DNA from: Roseateles terrae
GTDB taxonomy: Bacteria; Pseudomonadota; Gammaproteobacteria; Burkholderiales; Burkholderiaceae_C
Assembly: GCF_014192155.1 (NCBI RefSeq)
Contig: NZ_JACHXO010000002.1
Span: forward strand, 496,001-560,000
DNA: 64,000 nucleotides
Direction: 5' to 3'
Position numbers and translations under genes: made by a program. The notes below the pieces were generated by a model. It was not told the origin of the DNA. It saw nothing but the letters and a program-made list of their open reading frames with translations, and made no database searches. Of this stretch, positions 7,374 to 17,024 are shown in pieces (the first letter of the stretch is position 1; every line of letters starts with the position of its first letter).

Positions 7374-9443
7374 TTATGGCCCCAGGTTGATCTTGATGAT
7401 CCTGTTGTTGCTGTTGTTCGGCACATTGTCTTTGTCTCCGCCATTGGTGGTGGAGAGCCACAGGTTGCCGTCAATGGCGGGCTCCACCGTGCGAATGCGT
7501 CCGTAGGTGCCGCGGAACAGGTCCTGCGTATTGGTCAGGCTGTCACCGCTGATCTCATGACGGTAGACGCGCTCCCCCCGCTGGCAGGCCACATACAGGG
7601 CCTGGCGAATGATGGCGATGCCGCTGCAGGACCCCTCGGCCACCGGATAGGTGCGCTTGGGCGCAATGAAGCCGGCCGTGGCACAGCCGGTGCCGCTGCG
7701 CGACAAGGTGCCCTCGCAGATCGGCCATCCATAGTTGCCACCCTTCTGGATGAGGTTGGTTTCATCCATGGTGCTGTCGCCGAATTCCTGCTCCCACAGC
7801 CGCCCCTGCGCATCAAAGGCCAGGCCCTGCGGATTGCGGTGGCCATAGCTCCACACCAGATTGCCAAACGGGTTGTCGGCCGGCGTGCTACCATCCAGAT
7901 TCATCCGCAGCACCTTGCCGCTCAAATGGCTGGTGTTCTGCGCAAAGTCGCCATTCTGGGCATCACCCGTGGCAATGTAGAGCTTGCCGTCCGGCCCATA
8001 ACGCAAACGGCCGCCATTGTGGAACTTGTTGCGCGCAATGCCGCTGAGCAGCACCTGCAGGGACGACAGATCCAGCGTGCCATTCACATACTTCACCCGC
8101 ACAACGCGATTGTCATTGGGTGTCGTGTACATGATGTAGAGCCAGGCGTCCGAGGTCGGGAATCCCGGCGCTGCCGCCAGCCCCATGACCCCGCCTTCAC
8201 CGTCGGTGCCGGCGGCATTGGGCATCGCGCCAATGGACGTCTTCACGCCGGTGGTCGGATTCAGGCGGACCACGTCCCGCACATCGCGTCGCGTATACAG
8301 CAGTTGTCCGTCCGGCAATGCCAGCATGCCCCAGGGCAGATCGGTCTCGGTCGCCACCTGCGTCACCGAGCAGACTGCACTGCTGCAGCTGCCGCCGGTG
8401 GTCACACTCACCTCGGGCGCCCGGGCGGAGGCGTTGTTCTGCGCATCCCGCGCCGTCACCGTATACCGGTAGCTGGTGTTGGCGGTCAGCGCATTCTCGG
8501 TATAGGTGAGCGCGGCCGTGGATCCGATCTTGGTCCCATTGCGATACACGTCATAGGCCACCACGCCCACATTGTCCGTGGCGGCATTCCACTTGAGCGC
8601 GACCGACGTGCCCGTGGCCGTGGCCATCAGTCCACCCGGCACCGTCGGTGCCTGGGTGTCCGAGGAGCATTGCGGCACCGTCACCGGCAGCGTGGCGCTG
8701 GCCTGCGACACATTGCCCGCCGCGTCACGCGCATTCACATACAGCCCCCAGTTCGCGCCGGGATTGAGCGTCAGGCTCGTGGCCAGCGTATTGCCGGTCA
8801 CCGTCGTCATCAGCTGGCCGTCGTGATAGACGTCATAAAAGGCGACGCCGATGTTGTCGGTGGCGGCGGTCCATGAGAGTGTGGCCGAGCGGCATTGCAG
8901 ATTGGACAGCACCAGGCGCGACGGCGCAGTCGGGGCCACCGTGTCGATCACCACGCCGTCATTGCGGACCCACACCTGATTCGGCGTCGCCCGGCAGGTG
9001 TAGAGAATCACCGGTGTCTTTGCTGCCGTCAGACCCTTGTAGACATCCAGGCACAGACCGGACTGACGACCGGTGATGGTTCCGTTGTTGTTGTAGGTCC
9101 ACTTCTGATTGTTCTGGCCATTGCAGGTGTAAGCCACCACGGCCGTGCCGGGTGCGGTGCCCTGCCCTTCGGCGTCCAGACACCGGGTGCCATTCATCAC
9201 GCGGATCTCTCCGGCCGCCGTGAATTCAAAGGTCTGATTGGAGGCGCCGTGGCAGTCGTAAATGATCATCGGCGCGCCAGGCTCGGCACTGCTGCCACCG
9301 GACACATCCAGGCAGCGGCTGCTGGCCTGGCCCACCAGGGTGGTGGTGGCGGCGTGCGCCGGTGCGGGTCCGGCGAGCACCGTCATCAGGACCATCGCGC
9401 CGAACCAACTCAGGAACGAGGACAAGGAACGACCGGCATGCAT
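7374..9443 (-). CDS. secreted ricin-B lectin / FN3 / PQQ-type sugar dehydrogenase
   Basis: A 689-aa exported protein. The start at 9443 (MHAGRSLSSF) is chosen over the in-frame ATG at 9707 because AGGAGA lies seven bases upstream and a signal peptide ending 'APAHA' follows directly (residues 1-31). Domains in order: a ricin-type β-trefoil (about 33-163) with three QxW-like repeats (NQTF, NQKW, NQVW); two fibronectin type III domains (about 167-345), each starting 'DTxAPTxPxxL'; and a glucose/sorbosone dehydrogenase β-propeller (about 350-689) with 'HNGGRLRYGPDGKLYIATGD', the motif around the catalytic His. It probably binds a polysaccharide through the lectin and oxidises a sugar with PQQ in the periplasm or outside the cell. 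Confidence 0.85.
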   Translation of the reverse strand: MHAGRSLSSFLSWFGAMVLMTVLAGPAPAHAATTTLVGQASSRCLDVSGGSSAEPGAPMIIYDCHGASNQTFEFTAAGEIRVMNGTRCLDAEGQGTAPGTAVVAYTCNGQNNQKWTYNNNGTITGRQSGLCLDVYKGLTAAKTPVILYTCRATPNQVWVRNDGVVIDTVAPTAPSRLVLSNLQCRSATLSWTAATDNIGVAFYDVYHDGQLMTTVTGNTLATSLTLNPGANWGLYVNARDAAGNVSQASATLPVTVPQCSSDTQAPTVPGGLMATATGTSVALKWNAATDNVGVVAYDVYRNGTKIGSTAALTYTENALTANTSYRYTVTARDAQNNASARAPEVSVTTGGSCSSAVCSVTQVATETDLPWGMLALPDGQLLYTRRDVRDVVRLNPTTGVKTSIGAMPNAAGTDGEGGVMGLAAAPGFPTSDAWLYIMYTTPNDNRVVRVKYVNGTLDLSSLQVLLSGIARNKFHNGGRLRYGPDGKLYIATGDAQNGDFAQNTSHLSGKVLRMNLDGSTPADNPFGNLVWSYGHRNPQGLAFDAQGRLWEQEFGDSTMDETNLIQKGGNYGWPICEGTLSRSGTGCATAGFIAPKRTYPVAEGSCSGIAIIRQALYVACQRGERVYRHEISGDSLTNTQDLFRGTYGRIRTVEPAIDGNLWLSTTNGGDKDNVPNNSNNRIIKINLGP

Positions 9444-9639
9444 GGCTGTGTCTCCTGCGTGTGCGTCCCGGTCGTCGTTGCGGCGGCCGTGGTGGTCGCA
9501 ATGTAGCGCCGGCAATGGCAAGCGGTATCGGCTGACACCGGAAGAAGGGGCGATGCAATGTGCGCTGGCTCGCATTGGAACGCCAGGCGAATGGAATCGA
9601 GCGGCGCAGGCCGTCGCCAAAGACGACAATCCGCCCACC

Positions 9640-10287
9640 ATGCCTCCGACGCCCGCCACCCTCTCACCCGCCTCTGCAACCTTCCCATCCGCCCAGGCCG
9701 CGCGCAATCCCGCCGCCCTGCTGCAGACCGAGCGCCTGAAGCTGGAAGCCTCTCATCCGCTGATGGCCGCTGCCGTCAGTGATTTCCATCAGCGCAATGG
9801 GGACCACTTCGCGGCCTGGGAGCCGCCGCGGTCGCCGGACTTCCTCACGGTCCCGGCCACGCAAGCACGCCTCGCGGCGGAAGTGACGGCCTTCGCCAGC
9901 GGCCAGATGTGGCGCTACTGGATGAGCCGGCAGGACGCGCCGGACGCCGTCATCGGTCAACTCCAGGTGTCGATGGTGTCCCGCGGAGTCGCGCAGAACG
10001 CGTGGCTGGGCTACAACCTCGACGCCCGGCAGCAGGGCCGCGGCTACATGCAGGAAGCCCTGGTCTGCCTGATGGAAGAACTCTTCAGTCCCCGGGTCTG
10101 GCTGCACCGCATTCAGGTGGCGGTGCGTCCGGACAATGCGCCCAGCCTGCGGGTCATGGCACGCATGGGATTCCAGGAAGAAGGGCTGTGCCGGGACTAT
10201 CTGTTCATCAACGGCGCCTGGCGAGATCACAAGATCTTTGCACGGGTGAACCCGGACTGGCCGCGCGACCAGCCGCCCGCGCTCTGA
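9640..10287 (+). CDS. GNAT N-acetyltransferase, RimJ/RimL type
   Basis: A 215-aa protein. The start at 9640 (MPPTPATLS) avoids overlap with the divergent secreted dehydrogenase gene. The GNAT fold is seen from 'LLQTERLKLEASHPL' (β1), through 'AWLGYNLDARQQGRGYMQEAL' with the acetyl-CoA loop (RQQGRGYM), to 'IQVAVRPDNAPSLRVMARMGF'. This is the arrangement of RimJ/RimL ribosomal-protein acetyltransferases (usual length about 190-210). The N-terminal 25 residues are an Ala/Pro/Ser-rich extension. The substrate may be a ribosomal protein or a small molecule. Confidence 0.85.
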   Translation: MPPTPATLSPASATFPSAQAARNPAALLQTERLKLEASHPLMAAAVSDFHQRNGDHFAAWEPPRSPDFLTVPATQARLAAEVTAFASGQMWRYWMSRQDAPDAVIGQLQVSMVSRGVAQNAWLGYNLDARQQGRGYMQEALVCLMEELFSPRVWLHRIQVAVRPDNAPSLRVMARMGFQEEGLCRDYLFINGAWRDHKIFARVNPDWPRDQPPAL

Positions 10288-10395
10288 CCCTGTCCCCGGG
10301 CATGCCTCGAATGGGGAAGTGACGTCCCCGGGGGCCGCGGCGAAGATGCACGACCATCCCACGGGACCGCTGCTTCCCCTCCACAGGTCGTTGCC

Positions 10396-13300
10396 TTGAG
10401 TGCTCTTTTTTATCGAACGACCTGGCTTTGGCTGGTGGCCGCCCTGTGCCTCATTGGAATGCCTGCCGCCGCCCTGGACCGGCAACGCAGCTTCGATCAA
10501 TGGCACCACACCCGCTGGACCGCCTCCGACGGCGCCCCGACCGGCATCCGCAAGATCAGCCAGACGGCCGATGGCTGGCTCTGGCTGGGCAGCACCTCGG
10601 GCCTCTATCGCTTCGACGGCGTCCGCTTTGAGCGATTCACGCCCGATGAAGACCCGGACTTCGGCGCCCGTCCGGTCAGCACCCTGGCCGCCGGACCGCA
10701 GGGTGGCCTCTGGGTGGGCCTGCTGGACGGGGGCATCGCCCGCATTGACCCCGCTGGCAGGCTGACCGTCTATCCCCTGCCCGCCGATCTGCCCTCCTTC
10801 CAGACCAGCCGCCTTGCCCTGACGGCGGGCGGCCAGGCCTGGGCGATGGTGTCAGACCGGTTGCTGGTGTTTGAAGGCGGCACCTGGCGTCATCCCGACG
10901 CCTATTTCCATGCCCCCGCCACGGCACCCACCGCCTTGCATACCGATGCCAACGGCGCCCTCTGGGTGGCGTCTGACGACCGGTGGTTCCAGCTCGACCC
11001 GGAACGGCAGCAGTTCGTGGAGAAGGTCCGCGGGCTGTCCGCCGGGCGGGCCATTCGCATTGTGAGTGGCAGCAGCTGGGTGGTCACTGCGGACGGCCTG
11101 TTTCCGCTGCCGGGCAGTGAGCAGCGCGGCGGCAGCCCGGCGCGTCAGGCCGACTCCTCCGCCATCTGGGTCGATGCCCAGGCCAACCTGTGGAGCGCCT
11201 ACTGCCCCGCCGGCCTGTGCCGCACGCGCCTGCCGGTCGGCTGGTCTGACGCCAGGACGCCCCTCCCGCTGCCGCCGGTGACCGACGCCTGGACCCGCCG
11301 GGACGGCCTGACCAGCGACATCGGCATGACGGTGCTCGAAGACCGGGACGGCCATCTGTGGGTCGCCACGCAGACCGGCCTGGACCGCTTCCGCGACACC
11401 GCGCTGGCCCGCCTCACCCCTTCCAGCGCGGCCACCAACTTCCTGCTCCAGCCCTACCGGCAGGTGGAGGGCGACGGTCAGTGGCGCCAGCACCTGCTGC
11501 TGTCCGCCGTGGATGCCACCCATGGCAGCCTGCTGTGGCGCTGGAACGAGCAGCAGGGTTTCAGCCCGATTCACTGGCCCCGGGATGGGGGTCGCATCCG
11601 TGCACTGCATCGGGACGGCGAAGGCCGCGAATGGGTCGGCAGCACCACCGGTCTCTGGCAGCTGGACAAGGGCCAGCCGCGTCCCATCGCGCCACCGGCA
11701 TCCGCCCTGGAGGCGCCTTACTGTCCGCAACTGCAGAGCAGCCGACAGGGCCTCTGGGTGCTGTTCTCGTCGATCGGTCTGCAGCTTTGGCGGGATGGCG
11801 CCTGGCGCGCGAGCCCCTTCCCCGGCCTCGAGAACGAACGCCCAACCGCCTTTGCCCTGGAAGGGGATAGCGCCGTGTGGACCGGCTACGCCACCAACCG
11901 GGTGATGCGCACCGATGCGCAAGGGTCCCGGCGCTACGACGCGGGCGACGGACTGACGGTGGGCGCCGTGAACTACGTTCACAGCGGCCGTCACGTGCTG
12001 GTGGGTGGCGATCGGGGACTGCAGGTGCTGATCCAGGGCCGCTTCCATAGTCTGCGCTCCACCCAGCCGGAAGCACTGCGTGGTGTCACCGGCGCGGTCG
12101 AGACGGCCGAGGGAGACCTGTGGCTCAACGGACAGAAGGGCGCGGTGCGGGTGCCGGCAGCGGCGCTGACCCGGCTTGCCGTCGATCCGGACACCACGCT
12201 GGACCTGCAGGTGCTGGATGTCAATGACGGCTATCCGGCGGCCGCCATGGCCCTGGGCCCGCAATCGAGCGCGGCCGCCAGCGGTCGGCAGCGGCTGTGG
12301 TTCGCCGGGCTGGAAGGCATCGCGACCCTCGACCTGGATCACCTGCCGCCACAGGCGACCGGACCGCAGGTCTTGTGGCTCGGCGTCGCGGCGGACCAGC
12401 ACTGGACTCACGCCCAAGACCACGTACCGCTGCCGGCCGGCACCCAGACCGTCTCGGTGCGATTCACCGCGCTGGAACTGGGTGTACCGGAGCAGGTGCG
12501 ATTCGAAGCGCGGCTGCAGGGCGTGGATGCCGATTGGCGTCCGCTCGGCACGCAGCGGGAGCTGTCCTACAGCCATCTGTCTCCGGGCCGGCATCAGCTG
12601 GAAGTGCGGGCGATGCGAGGCGACGGCCCCGCTTCCACGCCCGCCACCCTCACCTTCACCCTGAGGCCCACGCTGATGCAGACGGTGTGGATGCGGGCGG
12701 TGCTCTTGCTCGGCCTCCTGATGCTGATGGCCCTGGTGCTGCGCTGGCGTCTGGGCGTTCAGGCGCGGCGCTCGCACGAGCAGTTGCGCATCCGCATGGA
12801 TGAGCGGGCCCAGATTGCGCAGCAGCTGAACGACACCCTGCTGCAGGGCCTGCATGGCCTGACGCTGCATTTTCAGAAGGTGGCGAACCGCATGGGTCCG
12901 AAGGATCCCAATCGACCGCTGATGGAAACGGCCTTGAACCGCGCCGATGAACTGATCCTGCGAGGGCGGGAACAGGTCACCGAATTGCGGGATGACCTGC
13001 GGCGGCAACATCTGGATGTGGCGGTGGCCTGGTCACACCAGGGGGAGCGACGGGCGGCGGCGCAATACCGCCAGTTCCTGATGGAGGTGGAGGGAACGCC
13101 GAGAGCCTTGCGGGTGGGTGCCGAGGAGGCGTTGCAGGCGATCGGGCAGCAGGCGCTGAATGAAGTCTTTGACGCCAGCACCGGTCCGTCGGCCGTCCGG
13201 GCTTGCCTGCAGTGGCGGTGGTGGGGTCTGCGGTGGACGGTGAGCGCTGACGGCGTGACGCCGGACTGGTCGCCCCCCGCGAACACCCGGCCGGACTGGC

Positions 13301-13452
13301 AGGCCCTGCTGGCGCCGCTCGCGGCCCATGTGCGCATGCGCCAGCGCGGCGGGTGGCAGTTAACGGTATGCGTGCCGGCGCTGCGGCTGTACGAGCATCC
13401 TTACTGGCCATGGGCGCTTCCGGGTCAGGGGGGAGGCGTGTCTGCAGATTGA
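10396..13452 (+). CDS. two-component-like sensor with degenerate kinase core
   Basis: A 1018-aa protein with a TTG start. After a signal/anchor segment (residues 1-27) comes a long periplasmic region of two-component-regulator β-propeller repeats ('GWLWLGSTSGLYRFDG', 'GHLWVATQTGLDRFRD'), a Y_Y_Y domain near 690-755, and a transmembrane helix near 760-785. The following HisKA_3 segment reads 'ERAQIAQQLNDTLLQGLHGL' where functional members have LHDTLLQ. Residue 812 (codon AAC, 12829-12831) is Asn instead of the phospho-accepting His. The C-terminal ATPase region keeps an 'ALNE' remnant but lacks recognisable glycine boxes. It is therefore probably a signalling pseudokinase. Its last 28 bases overlap the end of the first paralog gene (convergent). 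Confidence 0.85.
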   Translation: MSALFYRTTWLWLVAALCLIGMPAAALDRQRSFDQWHHTRWTASDGAPTGIRKISQTADGWLWLGSTSGLYRFDGVRFERFTPDEDPDFGARPVSTLAAGPQGGLWVGLLDGGIARIDPAGRLTVYPLPADLPSFQTSRLALTAGGQAWAMVSDRLLVFEGGTWRHPDAYFHAPATAPTALHTDANGALWVASDDRWFQLDPERQQFVEKVRGLSAGRAIRIVSGSSWVVTADGLFPLPGSEQRGGSPARQADSSAIWVDAQANLWSAYCPAGLCRTRLPVGWSDARTPLPLPPVTDAWTRRDGLTSDIGMTVLEDRDGHLWVATQTGLDRFRDTALARLTPSSAATNFLLQPYRQVEGDGQWRQHLLLSAVDATHGSLLWRWNEQQGFSPIHWPRDGGRIRALHRDGEGREWVGSTTGLWQLDKGQPRPIAPPASALEAPYCPQLQSSRQGLWVLFSSIGLQLWRDGAWRASPFPGLENERPTAFALEGDSAVWTGYATNRVMRTDAQGSRRYDAGDGLTVGAVNYVHSGRHVLVGGDRGLQVLIQGRFHSLRSTQPEALRGVTGAVETAEGDLWLNGQKGAVRVPAAALTRLAVDPDTTLDLQVLDVNDGYPAAAMALGPQSSAAASGRQRLWFAGLEGIATLDLDHLPPQATGPQVLWLGVAADQHWTHAQDHVPLPAGTQTVSVRFTALELGVPEQVRFEARLQGVDADWRPLGTQRELSYSHLSPGRHQLEVRAMRGDGPASTPATLTFTLRPTLMQTVWMRAVLLLGLLMLMALVLRWRLGVQARRSHEQLRIRMDERAQIAQQLNDTLLQGLHGLTLHFQKVANRMGPKDPNRPLMETALNRADELILRGREQVTELRDDLRRQHLDVAVAWSHQGERRAAAQYRQFLMEVEGTPRALRVGAEEALQAIGQQALNEVFDASTGPSAVRACLQWRWWGLRWTVSADGVTPDWSPPANTRPDWQALLAPLAAHVRMRQRGGWQLTVCVPALRLYEHPYWPWALPGQGGGVSAD

Positions 13453-15326
13453 CGGGTGGGTGCCGAGGTAGAAGTAGAGGCGGAGGCGGAGGCAGAAGTA
13501 GAGGCGGACGCGGAGGTGGAGCCGGTGACCGTGGAAAGCGCCGGGGCACCGGTCGACAGGCTCCTCACGCCGCCCTCGAAGCGCAACGTCAGCAGCGACT
13601 CCTTGCCGATCTGGTGGGCGATGACCCGGGCACTCTCGTGGGCTCCTTGCGGCAGCATGTGCTGGAGCGTGGTGCGCGCTCGGTTCATGAATAGGGCCAT
13701 CTGAGAAACGGTGTTGAATTCATACAGCAGCTCAGGCAGCTGTCCAACGAACTGGTCGCGTCTGAACTGGTCTTCCGCCTTGCCCACCGGACGGACCACC
13801 AGCGCTGCTTGACACAACAGGGCCCGCCCTGCCCGGGTAGCACCGAACGGGCCAAAGTGCAAGCGCGCATGGGCCAGGCTGATGCCCTGCGCCTCGATGT
13901 CGCTTTGGCCGCTGCCCTCCCCGCGCTCGGACCCGTGCCAGCGGAACACATCCGCGGCGATGACATCCCGCTGCGGCGCACCCGGGTCCAGCAACTGCCG
14001 CCCGGCCGGCTGCAGACGCCGGCCGTGCAGGCAGAAACGAAGCATGGTTTCTGGATTGCAGTCCGGCCAGCGCCGAAAGATCTCCAGACACAAAGCGGCG
14101 AGAACAGGTGCGCCCTTGATCATCTCCGCCAGAAGCGTGCGAGTCTCCTTCACGCTCCACTCCGGCACTCCGCAGGAATTCGGAATGAGCGCTCTCAGAT
14201 GCGCATCAGGCCCGGTGAGGGTGAAGCTCCGGCCCGTGCCAGGCAGGTGTTGCACAAGAACGCGGTCGGAGTTCCGGTCAAACTGGATATTCGTTTGCCG
14301 CGTGGTCATATCGAACGGCGAGAGGCTCAGCAACTGTTGATTGCTTAACCAAATCTTCAGCCGTCCTATGAGGAATGGGTGTCCCTCAGGCAGACGCGCC
14401 AGCAACTGGGGCGCCACCCGATCCAGGGCTTCGGTCCACCCGCCATCCCGTACCAGGTCGGCCAGCGCATTCACGCGGCATTCGTGAATCGGCGCGAGCG
14501 TGTAGGCGGGCACACGCCCCGGCGTCACCTGCTCGGCCGCGGAGAGCGCGCGCGCGACGATGGGCCTGGAGCTCGATGCCTGCCTGGGGTGGGGAGCAGA
14601 GCCAAACAGCGCCTGCGGAGACAGCAGCGACCGATGCAACTGCCTCCCCGCCGCAAGCGGTCGGGCCGTCAACGCCTGAGCTTGCGCTTCCGCCTGCGCC
14701 CGCGCCGGCGGCCCGGGGGGCTCGGCAGCAGGCAGGTAGGCGGCAATGTTCAGACAGTGCCCCGGCTCTGTGCTCAGAAATTGCATCAGCGCGCGCCTCC
14801 ATGGCATGCCGGCGCGCGTGGTCCCGCGCTCGCTCACCAGACTCTGCCGCTGCTGCAACGCCGGCGGAAGATGCGATTGCGCCATCGCCGCCACCACGTC
14901 AAAGACGTCCAGTGGCGGCGTCGCAAACCGGTTGCCGGGCGGCAGATGGGCCGGAAGGCTCGACTGTCCCGGCCGCAGATCATGAAGCAAAGCCGCTTGC
15001 AGTTCCTCCTGCCGTTCAGTGCCTGCCGGCGCCACCAGCAGAAAGGGGGGACGATCCATCGGGCCCGCCTCGGACCGTTGGCCCCCCTCGCACCACACCA
15101 GCGTCGGTACGCTCCCCCAGTGACGCAGCCCGTCCAGGGCATGAGACAGTAGGGTCAGGAGGCCTCGCGCCTCGTCGGGCTCAAAGGTATGAGCAGGATC
15201 GTTCAGCGCCATGACCAGGCGACGACGCGCTTCCGAATCCGCGGGGAAGGCGAGGACGGCCGACGGGGCCTGCGGCCCAGCCGCAGGATCGGTGAATACC
15301 GGACAGGCGGTCGGGTTTACATACAT
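13425..15326 (-). CDS. array paralog A, candidate secreted effector
   Basis: A 633-aa soluble protein of the window's nine-member family, the most divergent member. The start at 15326 (MYVNPTACPVF) is preferred because sister proteins also begin MY. Module 1 is weak ('DVFDVVAAMAQ', about 161-171), module 2 keeps 'LVRDGGWTEALDRVAPQLL' and 'TGPDAHLRALI', and the C-terminal part keeps 'MLRFCLHGRRLQPAGRQLLDP' and 'SLAHARLHFGPFGATRAG'. The tail is a Ser/Ala/Thr repeat encoded by a purine-rich tandem stretch (13466-13523). It overlaps gene B by 10 bases, so it is translationally coupled in unit C-B-A. Function unknown; no Sec signal and no membrane helix. Confidence 0.8.
   Translation of the reverse strand: MYVNPTACPVFTDPAAGPQAPSAVLAFPADSEARRRLVMALNDPAHTFEPDEARGLLTLLSHALDGLRHWGSVPTLVWCEGGQRSEAGPMDRPPFLLVAPAGTERQEELQAALLHDLRPGQSSLPAHLPPGNRFATPPLDVFDVVAAMAQSHLPPALQQRQSLVSERGTTRAGMPWRRALMQFLSTEPGHCLNIAAYLPAAEPPGPPARAQAEAQAQALTARPLAAGRQLHRSLLSPQALFGSAPHPRQASSSRPIVARALSAAEQVTPGRVPAYTLAPIHECRVNALADLVRDGGWTEALDRVAPQLLARLPEGHPFLIGRLKIWLSNQQLLSLSPFDMTTRQTNIQFDRNSDRVLVQHLPGTGRSFTLTGPDAHLRALIPNSCGVPEWSVKETRTLLAEMIKGAPVLAALCLEIFRRWPDCNPETMLRFCLHGRRLQPAGRQLLDPGAPQRDVIAADVFRWHGSERGEGSGQSDIEAQGISLAHARLHFGPFGATRAGRALLCQAALVVRPVGKAEDQFRRDQFVGQLPELLYEFNTVSQMALFMNRARTTLQHMLPQGAHESARVIAHQIGKESLLTLRFEGGVRSLSTGAPALSTVTGSTSASASTSASASASTSTSAPTRQSADTPPP
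13466..13523. repeat. GAGGCG/GAAGTA-type degenerate tandem repeat
   Basis: Short degenerate units such as GAGGCG and GAAGTAGAG repeat across this stretch. It lies inside the 3' end of paralog A and encodes the Ser-Ala-Thr-Ser tail on the minus strand. Units are not spaced like a CRISPR array. The length is likely to vary between strains by slippage. Confidence 0.7.
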
Positions 15327-17008
15327 GATGCGGAACTTCCGGCCAAGGGTGAGGATGCTGCGTCCGGGGGAAGCACCAGCAGGTCCTCCTTGGCGCGTTC
15401 TTTGCAAAACTTGTCCACCGCGGCCTTCAACTCCTCAGAGAGAAACGCGTGGTAGGTCCTATGCGCGACCGCCAGGTGGTGCACCACGCGCCCGATGGCC
15501 TGATAGGCATACCGCAGCGTGGGCAGCTGTTCCTCCAACAGCGCCTTGGCCTCGTCCTGGATACCCGTGACGGGGGGCTGCTTCATCATCTTCAGCCAGT
15601 CACTGCCCTCCGGGGTGGGGCGCATGGGGCCGGCAAACCGATGCGCATCCAGAATGCTGATACCTTCCGAACGCAGGGACTCGGGCGTCCGCTGCCGGGC
15701 GCTCCTCCAGCGGCTGTACCAGCGGTTCAAATCGTCGATCACCACGTCGCGCTGGGCGCTTCCGGAGTCAAGCAGTTGCTCCCCTGCGATCGTCAGGGTC
15801 TTGCCAACGAGGCACAAGCGCTGCAGCACTTCCTGATCACCGGGGATGTTCCTCTTGAACAATGCCAGCCCGACACGGACCAGCAAGGGATTGCATGCGA
15901 TGAGGTTGGCCAGTACCTCCCGCACGGCCGGCATCATCTCAGGGCTGAGCGCCTTGGAGCCGCTGAACAGCAGTCGGAGGAAGGCATCAGGCGCCGGCAT
16001 CGCGCTCACCGGGTCCTTGTCCCGGAACAGGCGCACCAGTCTGCCGCCATCCTCCCTGAAGATCTTGAGGTTGCTGGCCGCGCCCTTCGGCGGTCCATAC
16101 ACCGTGACACGGTTTTGGTGAAACACCTCCAGATGGTGTTTGTGCAGCAGGTGTCCCACCGGCAATCGCGTCACCAGGCTGGGTACCACGTGCTCCAGCG
16201 CCGCGCACCAGCCGCCTTCCCGCAAGATGCGAATCGCCTCCCCCACGTCGTCCACCGGGAGCGCGGGCTCGCGAGGCAGCAGCGCCAGTTTCGGCTGTTT
16301 GGCCGGAGACGGCCCATCGCCCAGCCAGGGTCTGAACAGGGAACGCATCTCGCGAACGCCGGGATGCGGCGGCGTCGGGACGGTCGGACGCGTGAGCACG
16401 GGCGTCTGCCACCGACGCCCGGCCGGGCTCTGCAGGCAGTCCACCAGCATTCGCCGCAGTTCCATGCCGTTCACCTCGCATCCATGCACCCGCACCTGGG
16501 TGCGCGCGCTCCAGTGATCGCTGGCGGCCTGCGCCAACGCGTCGAAAGGGTCGCCGGGCTGAGGTGTGAAACTGTCCCTGGGTCGCTGTGCGGGGCGCGC
16601 CGATGTCGCCGGATGAGCCGCCTCCCACTGGGCTTGCAAACCGGTTTGGCGTTTCCCTTCCTTCGCCAGCACGGCAGGTCCCAGACGCAGCACCCACTCG
16701 GTGCAACTGTCGGTGTGGCCGGGCAGCGTTTCCCGGCCGGAAGCGTCCCACCGCAGCTGCACCCCGGCCGGCCAACCTGGCCAGCGGGCAAGGATCGGTG
16801 CCACCCACTCGCACAGCGCCTCGTGGTGCTCCGGGGGAAAGCGGTAACGCTCGTCCGCGAGCAGCGATAGAAATCCCGCAGTGTCCGCGTGCGGCGATGC
16901 CGCCGGGGCGTTTGAAGCCGATGCGACCGCTTCGGAGGACGCAGGTTCGAGCGCTTGCGAAGTGTCCGGACGCAGGTCCGTGTAGGGAGACAGAGGCGTT
17001 TGGATCAT
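15317..17008 (-). CDS. array paralog B, candidate secreted effector
   Basis: A 563-aa soluble member of the array family. The start at 17008 (MIQTPLSPYTDLRPD) is the first ATG after the end of gene C, 16 bases away. It has a Ser/Ala-rich N-terminal 45 residues, then 'LLADERYRFPPEHHEALCEW', module 1 with 'PGDPFDALAQAASD' and 'GMELRRMLVDCLQSPAGRR', then module 2 with 'ILREGGWCAALEHVVPSLV', 'VTVYGPPKG' and 'APDAFLRLLF'. The C-terminal part has 'GISILDAHRFAGPMRPTPEG'. It lacks its own promoter box and appears to be the middle gene of unit C-B-A. Function unknown. Confidence 0.85.
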   Translation of the reverse strand: MIQTPLSPYTDLRPDTSQALEPASSEAVASASNAPAASPHADTAGFLSLLADERYRFPPEHHEALCEWVAPILARWPGWPAGVQLRWDASGRETLPGHTDSCTEWVLRLGPAVLAKEGKRQTGLQAQWEAAHPATSARPAQRPRDSFTPQPGDPFDALAQAASDHWSARTQVRVHGCEVNGMELRRMLVDCLQSPAGRRWQTPVLTRPTVPTPPHPGVREMRSLFRPWLGDGPSPAKQPKLALLPREPALPVDDVGEAIRILREGGWCAALEHVVPSLVTRLPVGHLLHKHHLEVFHQNRVTVYGPPKGAASNLKIFREDGGRLVRLFRDKDPVSAMPAPDAFLRLLFSGSKALSPEMMPAVREVLANLIACNPLLVRVGLALFKRNIPGDQEVLQRLCLVGKTLTIAGEQLLDSGSAQRDVVIDDLNRWYSRWRSARQRTPESLRSEGISILDAHRFAGPMRPTPEGSDWLKMMKQPPVTGIQDEAKALLEEQLPTLRYAYQAIGRVVHHLAVAHRTYHAFLSEELKAAVDKFCKERAKEDLLVLPPDAASSPLAGSSASCM

Positions 17009-17024
17009 CAGACAGCGGCGCCCA

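Noticed and set aside
5809-7506. 565-aa plus-strand frame opposite the GT39-like gene
   Set aside because: Its His/Arg/Gln-rich composition is a shadow; the minus-strand protein has clear membrane helices and the DE motif.
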